The position numbers were made by a program, and so were the translations under genes. Source: Legionella qingyii (GTDB lineage: Bacteria > Pseudomonadota > Gammaproteobacteria > Legionellales > Legionellaceae). Taken from it: 64,000 bases of DNA. The stretch spans positions 1 to 64,000 of the forward strand of contig NZ_QHJG01000014.1 of the NCBI RefSeq assembly GCF_003184185.1. The letters run 5' to 3'. Below, in pieces: positions 37,953 to 48,494 of the stretch (positions are counted from its first letter, which is position 1; each line of letters begins with the position of its first letter). The notes beneath the pieces are model-generated. The model did no database searches and was not told where the DNA came from. It saw only the letters and a program-made list of their open reading frames with translations.

Positions 37953-38264
37953 ATGAATAAAATTGCACAATTCAACATTGGGGATTTAGTGATTCACAAA
38001 AACAGCCGCTACAGAGCAATTGTAGTGGATGTTGACCCCTTATTTCAGGCTTCGGGACGCTATAATCCACAAGCTCCTAAACGCGAATTTGCCACTCGAA
38101 ACCCTTGGTATCGGTTATTAGTTGATGACAGCAGTCAAATTACATATGTTGAAGAGTGTATGCTGATTGCAGACACAAGCAAAATGCCAATTAATAATCC
38201 ACATATTGGATCTTATTTAAAAGAAATGGAAGGACGTTATAGGAATACAAATCCCTCACATTAA
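37953..38264 (+). CDS. hspQ: Heat shock protein HspQ (YccV)
   Basis: HspQ binds hemimethylated DNA in E. coli and there acts as an adaptor/enhancer for Lon. The 103-residue protein follows the family pattern: FNIGDLVIHKNSRYRAIVVD (residues 6-25), then NPWYRLLVDDSSQITYVEE (about residues 50-68) and a C-terminal DTSKMPINNPHIGSYLKEME. AGG precedes the ATG. It stands alone and is followed by convergent genes; a mini-transposon lies about 90 bases upstream, so its promoter may be affected. Confidence 0.9.
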   Translation: MNKIAQFNIGDLVIHKNSRYRAIVVDVDPLFQASGRYNPQAPKREFATRNPWYRLLVDDSSQITYVEECMLIADTSKMPINNPHIGSYLKEMEGRYRNTNPSH

Positions 38265-38350
38265 CACTGATTTTTAGGCTAGATGCAGCAAAGCAAAACC
38301 CGGGTTATCAATGATTGAGTGCTCCCGAGCTCCACTTTAGCTGCATGTTT

Positions 38351-38545
38351 CTAAGTATTTTTTAAAATTAAAACCAAAAGCGCTATAAAACCAATTAAGA
38401 CAAGCGCCAAAACCCCCATCGTATAAAAACTTTTATTTAGATTTTCCTTACTAAATTGTTCAGGACTACCTTTTACCGTACGGTACAAAATAAAAATGAT
38501 CATTCCAGCGCCAATAAGACCTAGAATTTGATATAAAGTCTCCAT
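38351..38545 (-). CDS. Small membrane protein, 64 aa
   Basis: It has two hydrophobic helices (IIFILY-containing helix at about residues 5-22 and MGVLALVLIGFIALLVLIL at about 43-61) joined by a polar loop with SKENLNKSF. No family is recognised. It follows fre by 11 bases, so it may be cotranscribed with ubiD and fre. A conserved small inner-membrane protein is the most that can be said. Confidence 0.6.
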   Translation of the reverse strand: METLYQILGLIGAGMIIFILYRTVKGSPEQFSKENLNKSFYTMGVLALVLIGFIALLVLILKNT

Positions 38546-38556
38546 AAAACTCTTCC

Positions 38557-39252
38557 TTATTTTGCTTCAAAACTAAATGCATCTGAAAATAAGCGGGTGG
38601 GTGAAATACCACTATTTACTAATGCATCACGTGTACTATATACCATATCAAAAGGACCACTAATGACTATTTGCCATTCACCAAGATCCTGAGGATGTTT
38701 CGCGAGTACAAGAGAAACAAGAGGCACTGCATTGTCCTCTGAGACAGAAGAAACATAAGTAAAATGGCTAACATGTTCCTGCCAGCTCGTTACTTTCTCA
38801 TCCATATATAAATCATTTTGCAAGCGAGCCCCCCAAAATAACTCAAAAGGCCGAGTATCGGAAGTAGATAATAACTGCTCGATCATCGCTTTTACTGGGG
38901 CAAACCCGGTACCGCCAGCAATAAACAATATCGGACGTTGTGGGTGCAAATGTTCAATAGAACACTCGCCAAAAGGTAAGCGGATGTTTACAGAACCATG
39001 CTGCTTTATATGCGCAAATAATCGCTGGTTGTAAGGATTTTCCAAACTATGGCGAATGTGAAGCTCATATTTATGAGATCCTAACGGAGCATTAGCAATG
39101 GAATAACTAAACGCTTCTTCACCAAAGAGTATCTGCAGATATTGTCCCGCCTGATAGGCTACATATTTTTCAGGAGTTAAAATCAAACGCATAATGCTGT
39201 CTGTCAACGGGGAAATATCCTCTACAAGAGCTTTAATTGTTTTTTCCTTCAT
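38557..39252 (-). CDS. fre: NAD(P)H-flavin reductase Fre
   Basis: Fre reduces free flavins with NAD(P)H; reduced flavin serves iron reduction and, with UbiX, prenyl-flavin supply. The 231-residue protein has the FAD/flavin motif FSYSIANAP (residues 48-56), YELHIRHS and the nucleotide site [20 protein letters not shown]. Length is normal. It overlaps the ubiD stop (ATGA), the same ubiD-fre pairing as E. coli. Confidence 0.92.
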   Translation of the reverse strand: MKEKTIKALVEDISPLTDSIMRLILTPEKYVAYQAGQYLQILFGEEAFSYSIANAPLGSHKYELHIRHSLENPYNQRLFAHIKQHGSVNIRLPFGECSIEHLHPQRPILFIAGGTGFAPVKAMIEQLLSTSDTRPFELFWGARLQNDLYMDEKVTSWQEHVSHFTYVSSVSEDNAVPLVSLVLAKHPQDLGEWQIVISGPFDMVYSTRDALVNSGISPTRLFSDAFSFEAK

Positions 39253-40718
39253 TCATCTAACCCCAGAGAAGACCAGTACCCACTGACCTTTTTTAAAATC
39301 TCTTCATCCATCACAATTGGCTCACCCCATTCTCTTTGAGTCTCACCTGGCCATTTATTGGTCGCATCCATTCCTATTTTTGAACCCAAACCCGAAACAG
39401 GAGACGCAAAATCCAGATAATCAATCGGCGTATTTTCCATCATAACGGTATCTCGTGCAGGATCCATACGCGTAGTCATTGCCCAAATCACATCCTGCCA
39501 ATTGCGCGCATCAATATCATCATCACAGACGATTACAAATTTGGTATACATAAATTGTCTTAAAAACGACCACACCGCCATCATAATCCGCTTAGCATGC
39601 CCAGGATACTGCTTCTTTATTGTGACTACAGCCAAACGATAAGAACATCCCTCTGGTGGCAAATAGAAATCAACAATTTCCGGGAATTGCTTTTGCAGCA
39701 AGGGAATAAATACTTCATTTAATGCAACCCCTAAAATAGCAGGTTCATCAGGTGGTCGGCCAGTATACGTACTATGATAAATAGGATTATCTCGGTGAGT
39801 AATGCGTTCCACAGTAAACACGGGAAAAGATTGTACTTCATTATAATAACCTGTGTGATCTCCGTAGGGACCTTCGGGGGCCTCTACTCCAGGTTCTAAA
39901 TAACCTTCTAAAACAATTTCTGCACTCGCCGGGACATGCAGCTCATTCCCAATGCACCGCGTTAATCGAGTACGCTGGCCTCGTAATAATCCAGCAAATG
40001 CGTACTCAGACAAGGTATCAGGTACAGGCGTTACTGCTGCAAGTATCGTTGCAGGATCTGCACCCAAAGTCACGGAAACTGGAAAACGTTCTCCCGGATA
40101 AGCCTGTTGCCAGGCCTGGTAGTCCAATGCCCCTCCTCGATGGGATAACCAACGCATGATTAATTGATTCTTATTCAACAATTGCTGTCGATAAATCCCC
40201 ATATTTTCACGTGTTTGATGAGGTCCTTTGGTGGTTACGAGCCCCCAAGTTATTAGTGGTGCCGCATCTTTAGGCCAGCACGTTTGAATGGGTAAGGAAG
40301 TTAGATCCACTTCATCTTTTTCCCAGACATGAGTTTGGCATTCTGCACCGCTTACATATTTGGGTGCCATATTTAATGCCTGTTTTAATAATGGAAGTTT
40401 ATTAAATGCATCTTTAAATCCTTTGGGGGGATCGGGTTCTTTTAGAGCAGCCAATAATTTGCCTACCTCCCTCAATGCACTGATATTTTCTTCCCCCATT
40501 CCCATTGCTACCCGCTCAACCGTACCAAACAAATTGGTTAAAACAGGCATTTGATGGTGTGGGAGGTTAGTAAAGAGAAGCGCTGGGCCACCAGAACGTA
40601 GCACCCGATCACTAACGGTGGTCATTTCAAGATACGGCGAAACAGGGTAAGTAATGCGTTTTAATAAATTACGTGATTCCAATTGTGCAATAAAATCTCT
40701 TAGATCAGAGTATTTCAT
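39249..40718 (-). CDS. ubiD: 4-hydroxy-3-polyprenylbenzoate decarboxylase UbiD
   Basis: UbiD decarboxylates the polyprenylated hydroxybenzoate in ubiquinone synthesis, using prenylated FMN made by UbiX. The 489-residue protein has the N-terminal [49 protein letters not shown], and the catalytic Glu region [12 protein letters not shown]. Length and order fit E. coli UbiD. It is coupled to fre. The window thus holds ubiE, ubiJ, ubiB and ubiD. Confidence 0.96.
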   Translation of the reverse strand: MKYSDLRDFIAQLESRNLLKRITYPVSPYLEMTTVSDRVLRSGGPALLFTNLPHHQMPVLTNLFGTVERVAMGMGEENISALREVGKLLAALKEPDPPKGFKDAFNKLPLLKQALNMAPKYVSGAECQTHVWEKDEVDLTSLPIQTCWPKDAAPLITWGLVTTKGPHQTRENMGIYRQQLLNKNQLIMRWLSHRGGALDYQAWQQAYPGERFPVSVTLGADPATILAAVTPVPDTLSEYAFAGLLRGQRTRLTRCIGNELHVPASAEIVLEGYLEPGVEAPEGPYGDHTGYYNEVQSFPVFTVERITHRDNPIYHSTYTGRPPDEPAILGVALNEVFIPLLQKQFPEIVDFYLPPEGCSYRLAVVTIKKQYPGHAKRIMMAVWSFLRQFMYTKFVIVCDDDIDARNWQDVIWAMTTRMDPARDTVMMENTPIDYLDFASPVSGLGSKIGMDATNKWPGETQREWGEPIVMDEEILKKVSGYWSSLGLDE

Positions 40719-40734
40719 TAATTATCCCCTAGAG

Positions 40735-41005
40735 TAGCCTGGGTAAAGGCGCAACTGTTCTGTCATTGGCTTGTCCTGGTGGGCAAGCCACAGGACGAAG
40801 AACATTTAGTTTATTAACTATAATGGCAGTAAAGACAGCTGTAACCCGGAGAAAGTTTATAGCAAAACTAAAAATAAACCTTCGTTTAAAGCTCAAAACT
40901 GCTTTGTGAACTCAGTTTTTATCTGGTTTATTGTTACAAATGACAGTTTTGAAAAGAATTAAACCTTCCCGGGTTTGGGCTCAGCCTTCACCCAGGCTAC
41001 AATTT
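40735..41005. repeat. Gap between ubiD and rho with CCTGGGT/REP palindromes
   Basis: No credible ORF lies here. AGCCTGGGT (near 40736) and ACCCAGGCT (near 40991) face each other at the two ends of the gap. A hairpin-forming GGCTTG and CAAGCC pair, with CAGGAC nearby, lies around 40768-40797. These resemble the other dispersed palindromes of the window. Confidence 0.45.
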
Positions 41006-41017
41006 TTATAACAGATG

Positions 41018-42280
41018 CTACTCTTGACGTTTCATTGCATCGAAGAATTCAGCATTGGTTTTATGATTTTTCATGCGCTCAAGCAAGAACTCAATCGCAT
41101 CGCACTCATCCATAGATTGTAGTATTTTCCGCAATATCCAGGTTCGTTGTAGATCTTCCGGACTTAATAATAGATCCTCACGACGTGTACCTGAGCGATT
41201 AATATTAATCGCAGGGAAAACACGACGTTCCGCAATATTACGACTCAAGTGAATTTCCATGTTACCGGTTCCCTTGAATTCTTCATAAATCACTTCATCC
41301 ATTTTAGAACCTGTATCCACCAACGCCGTAGCAATAATAGTCAGGCTACCACCTTCTTCAATATTACGTGCAGCACCATATAAACGCTTGGGTCTTTGCA
41401 ATGCATTCGCATCAACACCACCAGTCAACACCTTACCGGAAGAAGGAATCACGGTGTTGTATGCACGGGCTAGACGAGTAATTGAGTCAAGTAAAATAAC
41501 TACGTCACGTTTGTGTTCAACTAAGCGCTTGGCTTTTTCAATCACCATTTCAGCAACTTGAACATGGCGGTTAGCGGGTTCATCAAAGGTACTGGCAACT
41601 ACCTCACCTTTTACAGAACGTTGCATTTCAGTTACTTCCTCAGGACGCTCATCAATCAGCAATACAATGAGGTAACATTCTGGATAATTTTTTTCTATAG
41701 AACGCGCAATGTTTTGCAACATTAATGTTTTACCTGCTTTGGGAGGAGAAACAATCAGACCACGTTGTCCTCGACCAAAGGGAGCACATAAATCAACTAC
41801 CCGCGCGGTCAAGTCTTCAGTACTGCCATTTCCTTGCTCCATAACCAGGCGTTCTGAAGCAAACAAAGGAGTAAGGTTTTCAAATAAAATTTTTCTTTTG
41901 GCACTATCAGGTGAATCATAATTGATTTCATCAACTTTCAACAAAGCAAAGTAACGCTCGCTGTCTTTGGGAGGACGAATTTTACCTGAAATAGTATCGC
42001 CAGAACGCAAACCAAAACGTCTGATTTGGCTGGGTGATACATAAATGTCATCAGGGCCTGCCAAATAAGAACCATCGGCAGAACGCAAGAAACCAAATCC
42101 ATCTGTCAGGACTTCTAAAACACCGTCACCGTGGATGTCTTCACCCTTTAAGGCATGAGCCTTAAGAATGGCAAAAATAATTTCTTGTTTGCGCATACGG
42201 GAAGGGTTCTCGACACCAATCTCTTGTGCGATGTTAAAAAGATCGGCAATAGGCAATTGCTTAAGTTCACTAAGATTCAT
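41018..42280 (-). CDS. rho: Transcription termination factor Rho
   Basis: Rho is a hexameric RNA-dependent helicase that ends transcription at Rho-dependent sites. The start at 42280 ([15 protein letters not shown]) matches the family; a GTG three codons earlier is less likely. The 420-residue protein has the RNA-binding N-terminal domain ([20 protein letters not shown]), Walker [16 protein letters not shown], Walker [18 protein letters not shown] and the R-loop/Q-loop regions. Downstream of trxA, as in E. coli. Confidence 0.97.
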   Translation of the reverse strand: MNLSELKQLPIADLFNIAQEIGVENPSRMRKQEIIFAILKAHALKGEDIHGDGVLEVLTDGFGFLRSADGSYLAGPDDIYVSPSQIRRFGLRSGDTISGKIRPPKDSERYFALLKVDEINYDSPDSAKRKILFENLTPLFASERLVMEQGNGSTEDLTARVVDLCAPFGRGQRGLIVSPPKAGKTLMLQNIARSIEKNYPECYLIVLLIDERPEEVTEMQRSVKGEVVASTFDEPANRHVQVAEMVIEKAKRLVEHKRDVVILLDSITRLARAYNTVIPSSGKVLTGGVDANALQRPKRLYGAARNIEEGGSLTIIATALVDTGSKMDEVIYEEFKGTGNMEIHLSRNIAERRVFPAININRSGTRREDLLLSPEDLQRTWILRKILQSMDECDAIEFLLERMKNHKTNAEFFDAMKRQE

Positions 42281-42455
42281 ACTTCTCACTTGATTTGTTG
42301 ATTAATCGAATTGGGTATCCGGGAAAAATATTATTAAGAATAGCAGCTAAGGATTCTGCTGCCTATGTGATATATTTATATTATATCACATATTGCAGAC
42401 AGGCTATCACAGCTTTAGTAAAAGATACAACATTTTTTATATAGAAAAATTAAAA

Positions 42456-42782
42456 TTAAACGTGACTCTCAACAAAAGCACTTAATTGAGATTTTGAAAG
42501 CAAGCCCATTTTAACTGCTTCAACTTGGCCATTTTTAAATAAAATCAATGTGGGAATACTCATCACACCAAACTTTGCTGGTGTTTGTGGATGTTCATCA
42601 ATATTAATTTTGGCAAAAGTCACTTGCTCACCATGAGTAGCAGCTACTTCTTCCAATATAGGTGTCAATGCACGACATGGACCACACCACTCCGCCCAAA
42701 AGTCAACTAATACAGGCTTATTTGCATGGATTACATCTTGTTCGAAGCTTGCATCTGTTATCGTTTTAATAAGATCACTCAT
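42456..42782 (-). CDS. trxA: Thioredoxin TrxA
   Basis: TrxA reduces disulfides using NADPH through thioredoxin reductase. The start at 42782 gives MSDLIKTITDASF and 108 residues, the standard length. The active site is FWAEWCGPCRAL (WCGPC), with the cis-Pro segment MSIPTLILFKNG. The reading frame extends upstream without support. trxA-rho is a conserved gene pair; a 175-base leader separates them, where Rho autoregulation is known to act in E. coli. Confidence 0.96.
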   Translation of the reverse strand: MSDLIKTITDASFEQDVIHANKPVLVDFWAEWCGPCRALTPILEEVAATHGEQVTFAKINIDEHPQTPAKFGVMSIPTLILFKNGQVEAVKMGLLSKSQLSAFVESHV

Positions 42783-42980
42783 GTTCAACCTCTGTTGTTT
42801 AAAATTCGTTAATTGCCAAATCGCCCTGTGCGTCAACTATATTTGGCATAGCTTGAATGAGAAATCTTCTGAATCGACTCAAATCATCTTGATACGGTCA
42901 AAAGATTTTTCATTCAACCCACACTCAAACACTCAGTTCTTCGCGATTTTTGCTACAAGAGAAACTCGCCACAAGTTCTA

Positions 42981-43709
42981 TTATAGATCACCACCTACGG
43001 CTTGCAACACACTTAGCGCAGTAATCGCAGCGGTTTCCGTACGTAAAATTCTTGGGCCTAAGGATAAAGGCTGAAACCCGTGCTCACAAGCAAATTGCAC
43101 TTCATGATCGCTTAACCCGCCTTCGGGGCCAATAAGCAAATCAATCGCAGGCGAGCCAATTGCATAATCGCTCCAGTTTTTATCTTCACCTGGATGCAGG
43201 ATAAATCTTAATTCAGCTTGAGCCCTATGCATATAGTCCTCTAGAGACATTGGTGCATGTACTATGGGAACCGCATTACGCCCGGATTGTTCACACGCAG
43301 CAATGACAATCGCCTGCCACTGGTGCAGTTTTTTGGCCATTCGTTCTTTATCCAGCTTGACAACACAACGCTCAGTAATAATAGGAGTAATGCTCGCTAC
43401 GCCCAGTTCGACCGCCTTTTGCATTACAAATTCCATACGCTCGCCCTTGGAAATAGCTTGTGCTAAATGGATAGCTAAAGGCGACTCTCGGCTTACATGT
43501 TTGCTCGACTCAATAAGGACAGTAACTTGCTTTTTTTTCACTGATTCTATGGTGGCTGCAAACTCGCGATCATCACCACAGAATAAAGTAAGATGCTCAC
43601 CAACCTGCATGCGCAAAACAACACCAACATGCTGACTGGCTTCAGGAGATAATTCTAAAAGCTGGCCTGGATGGTAGTTTCCAGATTGATAAATGCGTAC
43701 GGCTCTCAT
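42981..43709 (-). CDS. rsmE: 16S rRNA (uracil-1498-N3)-methyltransferase RsmE
   Basis: RsmE methylates U1498 of 16S rRNA. The start at 43709 ([15 protein letters not shown]) fits the family, 242 residues. The C-terminal SPOUT/trefoil-knot domain has [14 protein letters not shown] (SAM binding) and [16 protein letters not shown], both diagnostic. The N-terminal PUA-like part and [17 protein letters not shown] are also typical. The gene stands between trxA and the divergent fumC, with palindromic repeats in the gap. Confidence 0.95.
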   Translation of the reverse strand: MRAVRIYQSGNYHPGQLLELSPEASQHVGVVLRMQVGEHLTLFCGDDREFAATIESVKKKQVTVLIESSKHVSRESPLAIHLAQAISKGERMEFVMQKAVELGVASITPIITERCVVKLDKERMAKKLHQWQAIVIAACEQSGRNAVPIVHAPMSLEDYMHRAQAELRFILHPGEDKNWSDYAIGSPAIDLLIGPEGGLSDHEVQFACEHGFQPLSLGPRILRTETAAITALSVLQAVGGDL

Positions 43710-43724
43710 GTGTTTATTGGTTCT

Positions 43725-43885
43725 CTTACGTAGCCTGGGTTCCACTTCGTTACATCTGAATCTTCTACACATCGCTGAAGAACCAGCCCAAATCTATTCC
43801 AACGTCGCGGACAAGTCGCGGAGCGTAGGTGCAGATGAGATCAAGAGGCAGGTCGTTGCATCCGGGCTGCGTATCTATAATTGCC
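43725..43885. repeat. Repeat-rich gap between rsmE and fumC
   Basis: GTAGCCTGGGTT starts near 43729. A CGCGG-ACAAG-TCGCG hairpin lies at 43806-43820, a one-mismatch copy of the one at 31210. The open frame extending fumC upstream passes through these repeats and is not coding. Confidence 0.45.
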
Positions 43886-43968
43886 AATACTATAACAAAA
43901 ATTACTTATTTTTGCCCCATGTGATAGAATTTTTTATTTCACTAAACGCATTAAGGAAATTAAAAACC

Positions 43969-45360
43969 ATGAGCACAACACGCATAGAATCTGACAGCAT
44001 GGGTGAAATTGCTGTCCCTGCAGATAAGTATTGGGGAGCACAAACTGAACGCTCATTACATCATTTTAATATAGGCAAGGACATTATGCCACGCGAAGTC
44101 ACTCATGCCTTTGGTATCTTAAAAAAGGCTGCCGCATTAACCAACCTGGATTTGGATAAATTACCTAAAGATAAAGCGGATTTAATTATTCAAGCTGCCG
44201 ATGAAGTCAGCAAAGGGATGTTAGACGATCATTTTCCTTTGCATGTATGGCAAACAGGAAGCGGTACCCAATCCAACATGAATGCCAATGAAGTTATCTC
44301 CAATCGTGCGATTGAATTGGCTGGCGGAACCATGGGGAGTAAATCACCAGTTCACCCTAACGATCATGTGAATATGTCTCAGTCTTCAAATGATACATTT
44401 CCAACCGCCATGCATATTGCGGCTGCTATTGCCTTCAATAAGAAACTTATCCCTGCAGTAAAAAACTTACGTGATGCCTTCGCTATCAAAATGGCTGCAT
44501 TCAAGGATATAGTCAAAATAGGTCGCACTCATTTACAAGATGCGGTTCCCATTACTTTAGGGCAGGAATTTTCTGGTTATGTTGCCCAACTTGATGCCTG
44601 CCTCCATCGACTTGAAGGTGTATTGCCCGAATTATATGAATTGGCTGCCGGCGGCACTGCGGTAGGAACGGGGTTAAACACCCATCCTCAATTTGCTACC
44701 AAAGTAGCACAACATATCGCGCAAATTACCCAATTACCATTTATTAGTGCAGATAATAAATTTGCTGCTCTGGCATCCCATGAACCGTTAGTTAATGCTC
44801 ACGGTGCGATGAAAACACTGGCTTGCGCCTTAATGAAAATTGCAAATGACATTCGCTGGTTAGCTTCCGGCCCACGTTGTGGTATTGGTGAGTTAGTTAT
44901 TCCAGAAAATGAGCCTGGATCGTCCATTATGCCCGGGAAAGTCAATCCCACTCAATGTGAAGCCATGACCATGGTTTGTGCGCAAGTTCTGGGAAATGAT
45001 GCCACTGTGGGCATAGCCGACAGTCAGGGTAATTTTGAACTGAATGTATTTAAACCCGTGATCATTTTTAATGTACTTCATTCACTTAACTTGCTGGCTG
45101 ATACGTGTCATTCATTCCAAGAGTTTTGTGCCGAAGGGATCGAAGCCAATCACAAGGTTATTGACTATTACCTGCATCATTCCTTAATGCTCGTCACAGC
45201 CCTCAATCAACACATAGGCTATGACAAAGCAGCTAAAATTGCTAAAACTGCGCATCAAGACAATTCTTCCTTACAAGAAGCAGCGGTCAAACTTGGGATT
45301 TTAACAGCAGAACGTTTTGCGGAATTAGTCAGACCAGAAAAAATGATTGCACCCGAGTGA
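43969..45360 (+). CDS. fumC: Class II fumarate hydratase FumC
   Basis: FumC converts fumarate and malate in the TCA cycle; it is the iron-free, oxidant-resistant type. The start at 43969 ([14 protein letters not shown]) follows AGGA and gives 463 residues, normal for FumC. Visible motifs are [31 protein letters not shown] (active-site His), [16 protein letters not shown] and the fumarase signature [12 protein letters not shown] (about residue 320). It stands alone. Confidence 0.96.
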   Translation: MSTTRIESDSMGEIAVPADKYWGAQTERSLHHFNIGKDIMPREVTHAFGILKKAAALTNLDLDKLPKDKADLIIQAADEVSKGMLDDHFPLHVWQTGSGTQSNMNANEVISNRAIELAGGTMGSKSPVHPNDHVNMSQSSNDTFPTAMHIAAAIAFNKKLIPAVKNLRDAFAIKMAAFKDIVKIGRTHLQDAVPITLGQEFSGYVAQLDACLHRLEGVLPELYELAAGGTAVGTGLNTHPQFATKVAQHIAQITQLPFISADNKFAALASHEPLVNAHGAMKTLACALMKIANDIRWLASGPRCGIGELVIPENEPGSSIMPGKVNPTQCEAMTMVCAQVLGNDATVGIADSQGNFELNVFKPVIIFNVLHSLNLLADTCHSFQEFCAEGIEANHKVIDYYLHHSLMLVTALNQHIGYDKAAKIAKTAHQDNSSLQEAAVKLGILTAERFAELVRPEKMIAPE

Positions 45361-45546
45361 TTCTTTTCGCCTGATAAACCCAGGTGAATCGATTGCATAG
45401 TTGCTCTGTTAATTTGGGGTATGTCTCTTTTATTTATATAATCATGCCCCATTAAAAGCATTAAATTATTTGAAGCAAAAATGGATTTTGCTTCTGAAAA
45501 TTCAAGGACGACTTATTAAAAATTTATAGGAAAATAAGGTTTAAGT

Positions 45547-45768
45547 ATGAAAGAAAAAAGAATTATTCGTCCGGCTCAAACAATAACGCCGGATCACAAA
45601 AATGCAAGAACATCTCATCGAGGCATTGAAAAAGCTGATAAGAAAAAAATGAGTTTCTTTGGGGAGTATGCTTCTCGACAATTTGTACGAGATGAAATGA
45701 TTAAAGATGGACTGGATTTAATGGAAATTCAAGAGAGAGCTGGAACAGGACCGTATAGCCAGAGATGA
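45547..45768 (+). CDS. Small basic hypothetical protein, 73 aa
   Basis: I do not recognise it. It is Lys/Arg-rich, especially in the first half (KEKRIIRPAQTI, EKADKKKMSFFGE), with no signal peptide, membrane segment or known motif. The second half could form one amphipathic helix (RQFVRDEMIKDGLDLMEIQE). The ATG follows an AGGA-like site by about 13 bases. It converges on a lipoprotein gene across a hairpin at 45801-45825. Codon use looks coherent, so I keep it with moderate confidence. Confidence 0.5.
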   Translation: MKEKRIIRPAQTITPDHKNARTSHRGIEKADKKKMSFFGEYASRQFVRDEMIKDGLDLMEIQERAGTGPYSQR

Positions 45769-45800
45769 TGAAGCTGTACGTTTTAAAATATGGAACACTG

Positions 45801-45825
45801 CTTTCCCGCTTTTACAGCGGGAAAG
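45801..45825. terminator. Hairpin between convergent genes
   Basis: CTTTCCCGC and GCGGGAAAG form a perfect 9-bp stem with a 7-base loop. It lies between the stops of the genes at 45768 (plus) and 45845 (minus). The flanking T-runs are short, so efficiency is uncertain. Confidence 0.65.
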
Positions 45826-45844
45826 TTGACTTAGATGCACAACA

Positions 45845-46093
45845 TTATTGTATTACAGGAATTTGTGGTGCGGCATTGCGTTTGGGCCCAGGAGTTGCTT
45901 TTTGAGTAGGATCTTTTGAAGCGTAGGTCTTTTGCGCTTTAGGTTTATTTACTGTTTGTGGCTTGTTCTGGGTATTCATTTGTTCATATCCTTGGGCATT
46001 CATTTGCTCTGAACGCTGCATATCCATGCATGCACATAATCCCAAAGTTAAAGCAATACCCAAACACCACTTAAGTGACTTTAAATTTATCAT
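45845..46093 (-). CDS. Small putative lipoprotein, 82 aa
   Basis: It begins with a basic N-terminus and a hydrophobic segment, SLKWCLGIALTLGLCAC, ending at a lipobox-like LCAC (Cys about residue 22). The mature part is low complexity, rich in Gln, Asn, Lys and Pro (SEQMNAQGYEQMNTQNKPQ). It is likely anchored in an envelope membrane. No family is recognised. Confidence 0.6.
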   Translation of the reverse strand: MINLKSLKWCLGIALTLGLCACMDMQRSEQMNAQGYEQMNTQNKPQTVNKPKAQKTYASKDPTQKATPGPKRNAAPQIPVIQ

Positions 46094-46234
46094 ATTTAGC
46101 TCCCTGCTTTGTTAGTTCGAAAAATAAATATAAATTAAAAAAGTCAAAATCACCACCCAAATCTACCAAGAATTTTTTTTTTCACTTAAAAACCATATAA
46201 TCAAAATCAAACCACTCTTAATAAAGGACTTAAT

Positions 46235-47185
46235 ATGATTTATCCCAATATACTTGCCACCATTGGACAGACCCCTGTGGTAAAAATTAATCGCCTAGGA
46301 CGCGCTCTCGATTGCGAACTGTATGCAAAATGTGAGTTTTTTAATCCAGGTGGCTCTGTTAAGGATCGTATTGGGTATGAAATGGTTATTCATGCAGAGC
46401 GAGATGGCCATATCAAGCCTGGTTATACACTAATTGAGCCTACATCCGGGAATACAGGAATAGGCATTGCGTTAGCAGGTGCGGTATTAGGTTACAAAGT
46501 AATCATCACTATGCCCGAAAAAATGAGTCAGGAAAAACAGTCTGTACTTGAGCGCTTAGGAGCAAAGATTTATCGTACCCCAACAGAAGCTGCTTATGAC
46601 GATCCGGAAAGCCATATTTCTTTAGCTAAAAGGCTGCAAGCAGAAATTCCTAATTCTTATATCCTTGATCAGTATGCCAATCCCAATAATCCTAATGCCC
46701 ACTATTATGGCACCGCACAAGAAATTATTGATGATTTTGGCAAAGACTTGCATATGGTTGTTGCGGGAGTTGGCACTGGAGGAACAATTACAGGTATTGC
46801 AAAACGACTTAAAGAATATAATTCAGAGATTAAGATCATTGGTGCTGATCCTGAAGGTTCAATTCTTGGTGGTGGAACTGAAGTTAAATCCTATGATGTG
46901 GAAGGGATAGGTTATGATTTCTTCCCGCAAGTTTTAGATAATAGTTTAATTGATAAGTACATTAAAACAAATGATCAGGATTCATTCCGAACTGCAAGAG
47001 ATTTAATTCGAGAAGAAGGCTTACTGGTAGGAGGTTCTTCTGGGGCAGCAATGTGGGCGGCTCTACAGGCTGCCAAATCTTTAAGTAAAGGCCAAAAATG
47101 CCTGGTTATTTTGCCTGATTCAATTCGTAATTATATGTCTAAATTTGCTAATGATGAATGGATGAATGAGCACGGATTTTTGTAA
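46235..47185 (+). CDS. PLP enzyme of the cystathionine beta-synthase/cysteine synthase family
   Basis: The 316-residue protein is a fold-type II PLP enzyme. The PLP Lys lies in [15 protein letters not shown] (residues 36-50), and the phosphate loop is [32 protein letters not shown] is the substrate loop. The segments [19 protein letters not shown] and [19 protein letters not shown] match cystathionine beta-synthase cores more closely than CysK, but the regulatory CBS pair is absent. It probably condenses serine with homocysteine; O-acetylserine sulfhydrylase activity is the alternative. No cystathionine lyase is adjacent. Confidence 0.85.
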   Translation: MIYPNILATIGQTPVVKINRLGRALDCELYAKCEFFNPGGSVKDRIGYEMVIHAERDGHIKPGYTLIEPTSGNTGIGIALAGAVLGYKVIITMPEKMSQEKQSVLERLGAKIYRTPTEAAYDDPESHISLAKRLQAEIPNSYILDQYANPNNPNAHYYGTAQEIIDDFGKDLHMVVAGVGTGGTITGIAKRLKEYNSEIKIIGADPEGSILGGGTEVKSYDVEGIGYDFFPQVLDNSLIDKYIKTNDQDSFRTARDLIREEGLLVGGSSGAAMWAALQAAKSLSKGQKCLVILPDSIRNYMSKFANDEWMNEHGFL

Positions 47186-47207
47186 TTGCACAAACCTAGA
47201 AGGCAAG

Positions 47208-47378
47208 CGTTCAGGAGGATGCTTGAATCTTAGGCAACGGTTGGATTTGAGCGCAGGTTGCGTGAAAATAACTCAGAGAAAACATAGCATAAATCCGTAT
47301 GTGAGACTTCCGAAGATTTATTTTCGCCTAAGAGGTACCAAATACAGCCGTTGAGTGAATAAAGGACGAATGTTTACC
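47208..47378 (+). repeat. Dispersed repeat, longer copy (partner of 26354-26447)
   Basis: It shares ordered blocks with 26354-26447 (GTTCA, GGAG, ATGCTTGAATCT, GGATTTGAGCGCA, then AAATAC-GCCG and GTGAATA or ATGAATA), separated by a further 70 bases. It is non-coding and falls in the gap after the cystathionine beta-synthase gene. Confidence 0.6.
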
Positions 47379-47440
47379 CTAGAAGCAGACGAGGGAATGT
47401 AGCGTATATAAACCGGACTCTGCTTCGCATATTCAAAAAT

Positions 47441-47938
47441 TTATCTCAATGCAACAGTAGATTGATTTTCTATTTGCTCAAATAAACTATCAGGCTCAAC
47501 TTGTTTTGTGCTAATCCAACTCGATAAAGCGTTTGCTAACAGTTCGATCGTTTGTTGTTCTCGTTCTTGGGGAACACCAGCAATAACAGATTTTCTGTTT
47601 GATTGCTCAAGAACAGCCGCTAGTGTATTGTTCGTTTGAGCAGGTAAAAAGGTAATATAGAGACCCATTAATTGCTCACGGGATAATTCGCCTGCAACAA
47701 CCATGCTTAAAATAGTCTTACGCCATTGTTCATAAGACTGCAGTATTTGTTTATTGTCCTCCGCAATCAGCGCCATAATATCGCTTAGAGTTTCCCCCTG
47801 CTCTTTTGTATTTTCAACAGGTTTAGGAGCATTAATGGCTAATTGACCAACATATGCAAAATCTGCTTTATGCTTTACAGCGGGGAAATACTGATCCCCT
47901 TGCACTTGAATTACTAAATTAATTTTATTAGACATCAT
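47441..47938 (-). CDS. Second gene of a coupled pair; C-terminal half of an OTU-like fold, 165 aa
   Basis: It begins MMSNKINLVIQVQGDQYFPA (residues 1-20). The strand-turn pattern matches the C-terminal strand of OTU deubiquitinases, where a His precedes Tyr (HY); here the position is Gln (DQYFPAV). The remaining 120 residues are helical and polar with no clear domain. The ATG overlaps the stop of the upstream gene (ATGA), so it is either a separate, coupled gene or the shifted rest of one broken gene. I infer the fold from pattern only. Confidence 0.55.
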   Translation of the reverse strand: MMSNKINLVIQVQGDQYFPAVKHKADFAYVGQLAINAPKPVENTKEQGETLSDIMALIAEDNKQILQSYEQWRKTILSMVVAGELSREQLMGLYITFLPAQTNNTLAAVLEQSNRKSVIAGVPQEREQQTIELLANALSSWISTKQVEPDSLFEQIENQSTVALR

Positions 47939-48465
47939 GCTTCTCCATCATATACATCTCTTTTCCTCAGTTCCTTTCCAAGTTCTTTAAAAGATAGCGT
48001 AATACTAACCCCCAGCACCTGAGCCAAGGCCTTTAAAGCGCTTGATGGCAGTTCGACCTCTGGATCACGCAAATAACTTTTTGGCGTGTCAGCACTTAAC
48101 CCATCAAATACTTCACGATACATTAATGGATGCGTATATATCTCATCCACTGCAAGCTGGCGTAGCACATAAGCCATGCATTCCACTAACTCTGACTTGC
48201 GAGACGTATTGAGTAACATACCCATACGTTCTGAAAGTGTTAAATAAGGTTGATTACTAACATATTTTGGGAAATGAAGATAAAAACGCTCCAAAATTTT
48301 TTTCAAGGTAGCATCATTGCCTCGTTGGGAAATGCTTTGTAACGAGTCGATCAGAGCTACAGCAACCGCATGAAATTGTTCATTACCAACATTGATAAAA
48401 TTATATTCTACGCGTGGCCTAGGTTCATGATGTAGATAAGCTCGATTACTAAAAAAACCAGCCAT
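47935..48465 (-). CDS. First gene of a coupled pair; N-terminal half of an OTU-like fold lacking the catalytic Cys, 176 aa
   Basis: The segment FINVGNEQFHAVAVALIDSL (about residues 23-42) lines up with the OTU Cys loop (D-G-N-C-x-x-x-A-V), but the Cys is missing. Further on, ELVECMAYVLRQLAVDEIYT and PSSALKALAQVLGVSITLSF fit the helices and strand that follow in OTU domains of Legionella. A PmrA-like box with -10 lies just upstream (48495-48527). GGAG precedes the ATG. With the next gene this would be an effector-like pseudo-enzyme; active-site loss is the striking point. Confidence 0.55.
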   Translation of the reverse strand: MAGFFSNRAYLHHEPRPRVEYNFINVGNEQFHAVAVALIDSLQSISQRGNDATLKKILERFYLHFPKYVSNQPYLTLSERMGMLLNTSRKSELVECMAYVLRQLAVDEIYTHPLMYREVFDGLSADTPKSYLRDPEVELPSSALKALAQVLGVSITLSFKELGKELRKRDVYDGEA

Positions 48466-48494
48466 AATGCTCTCCTACCCCTCAATATAACTTC

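Noticed and set aside
43693..43968. Upstream extension of the fumC reading frame (92 codons)
   Set aside because: It passes through palindromic repeats and the antisense of rsmE; FumC proteins start at MSTTRIES with a good ribosome site.
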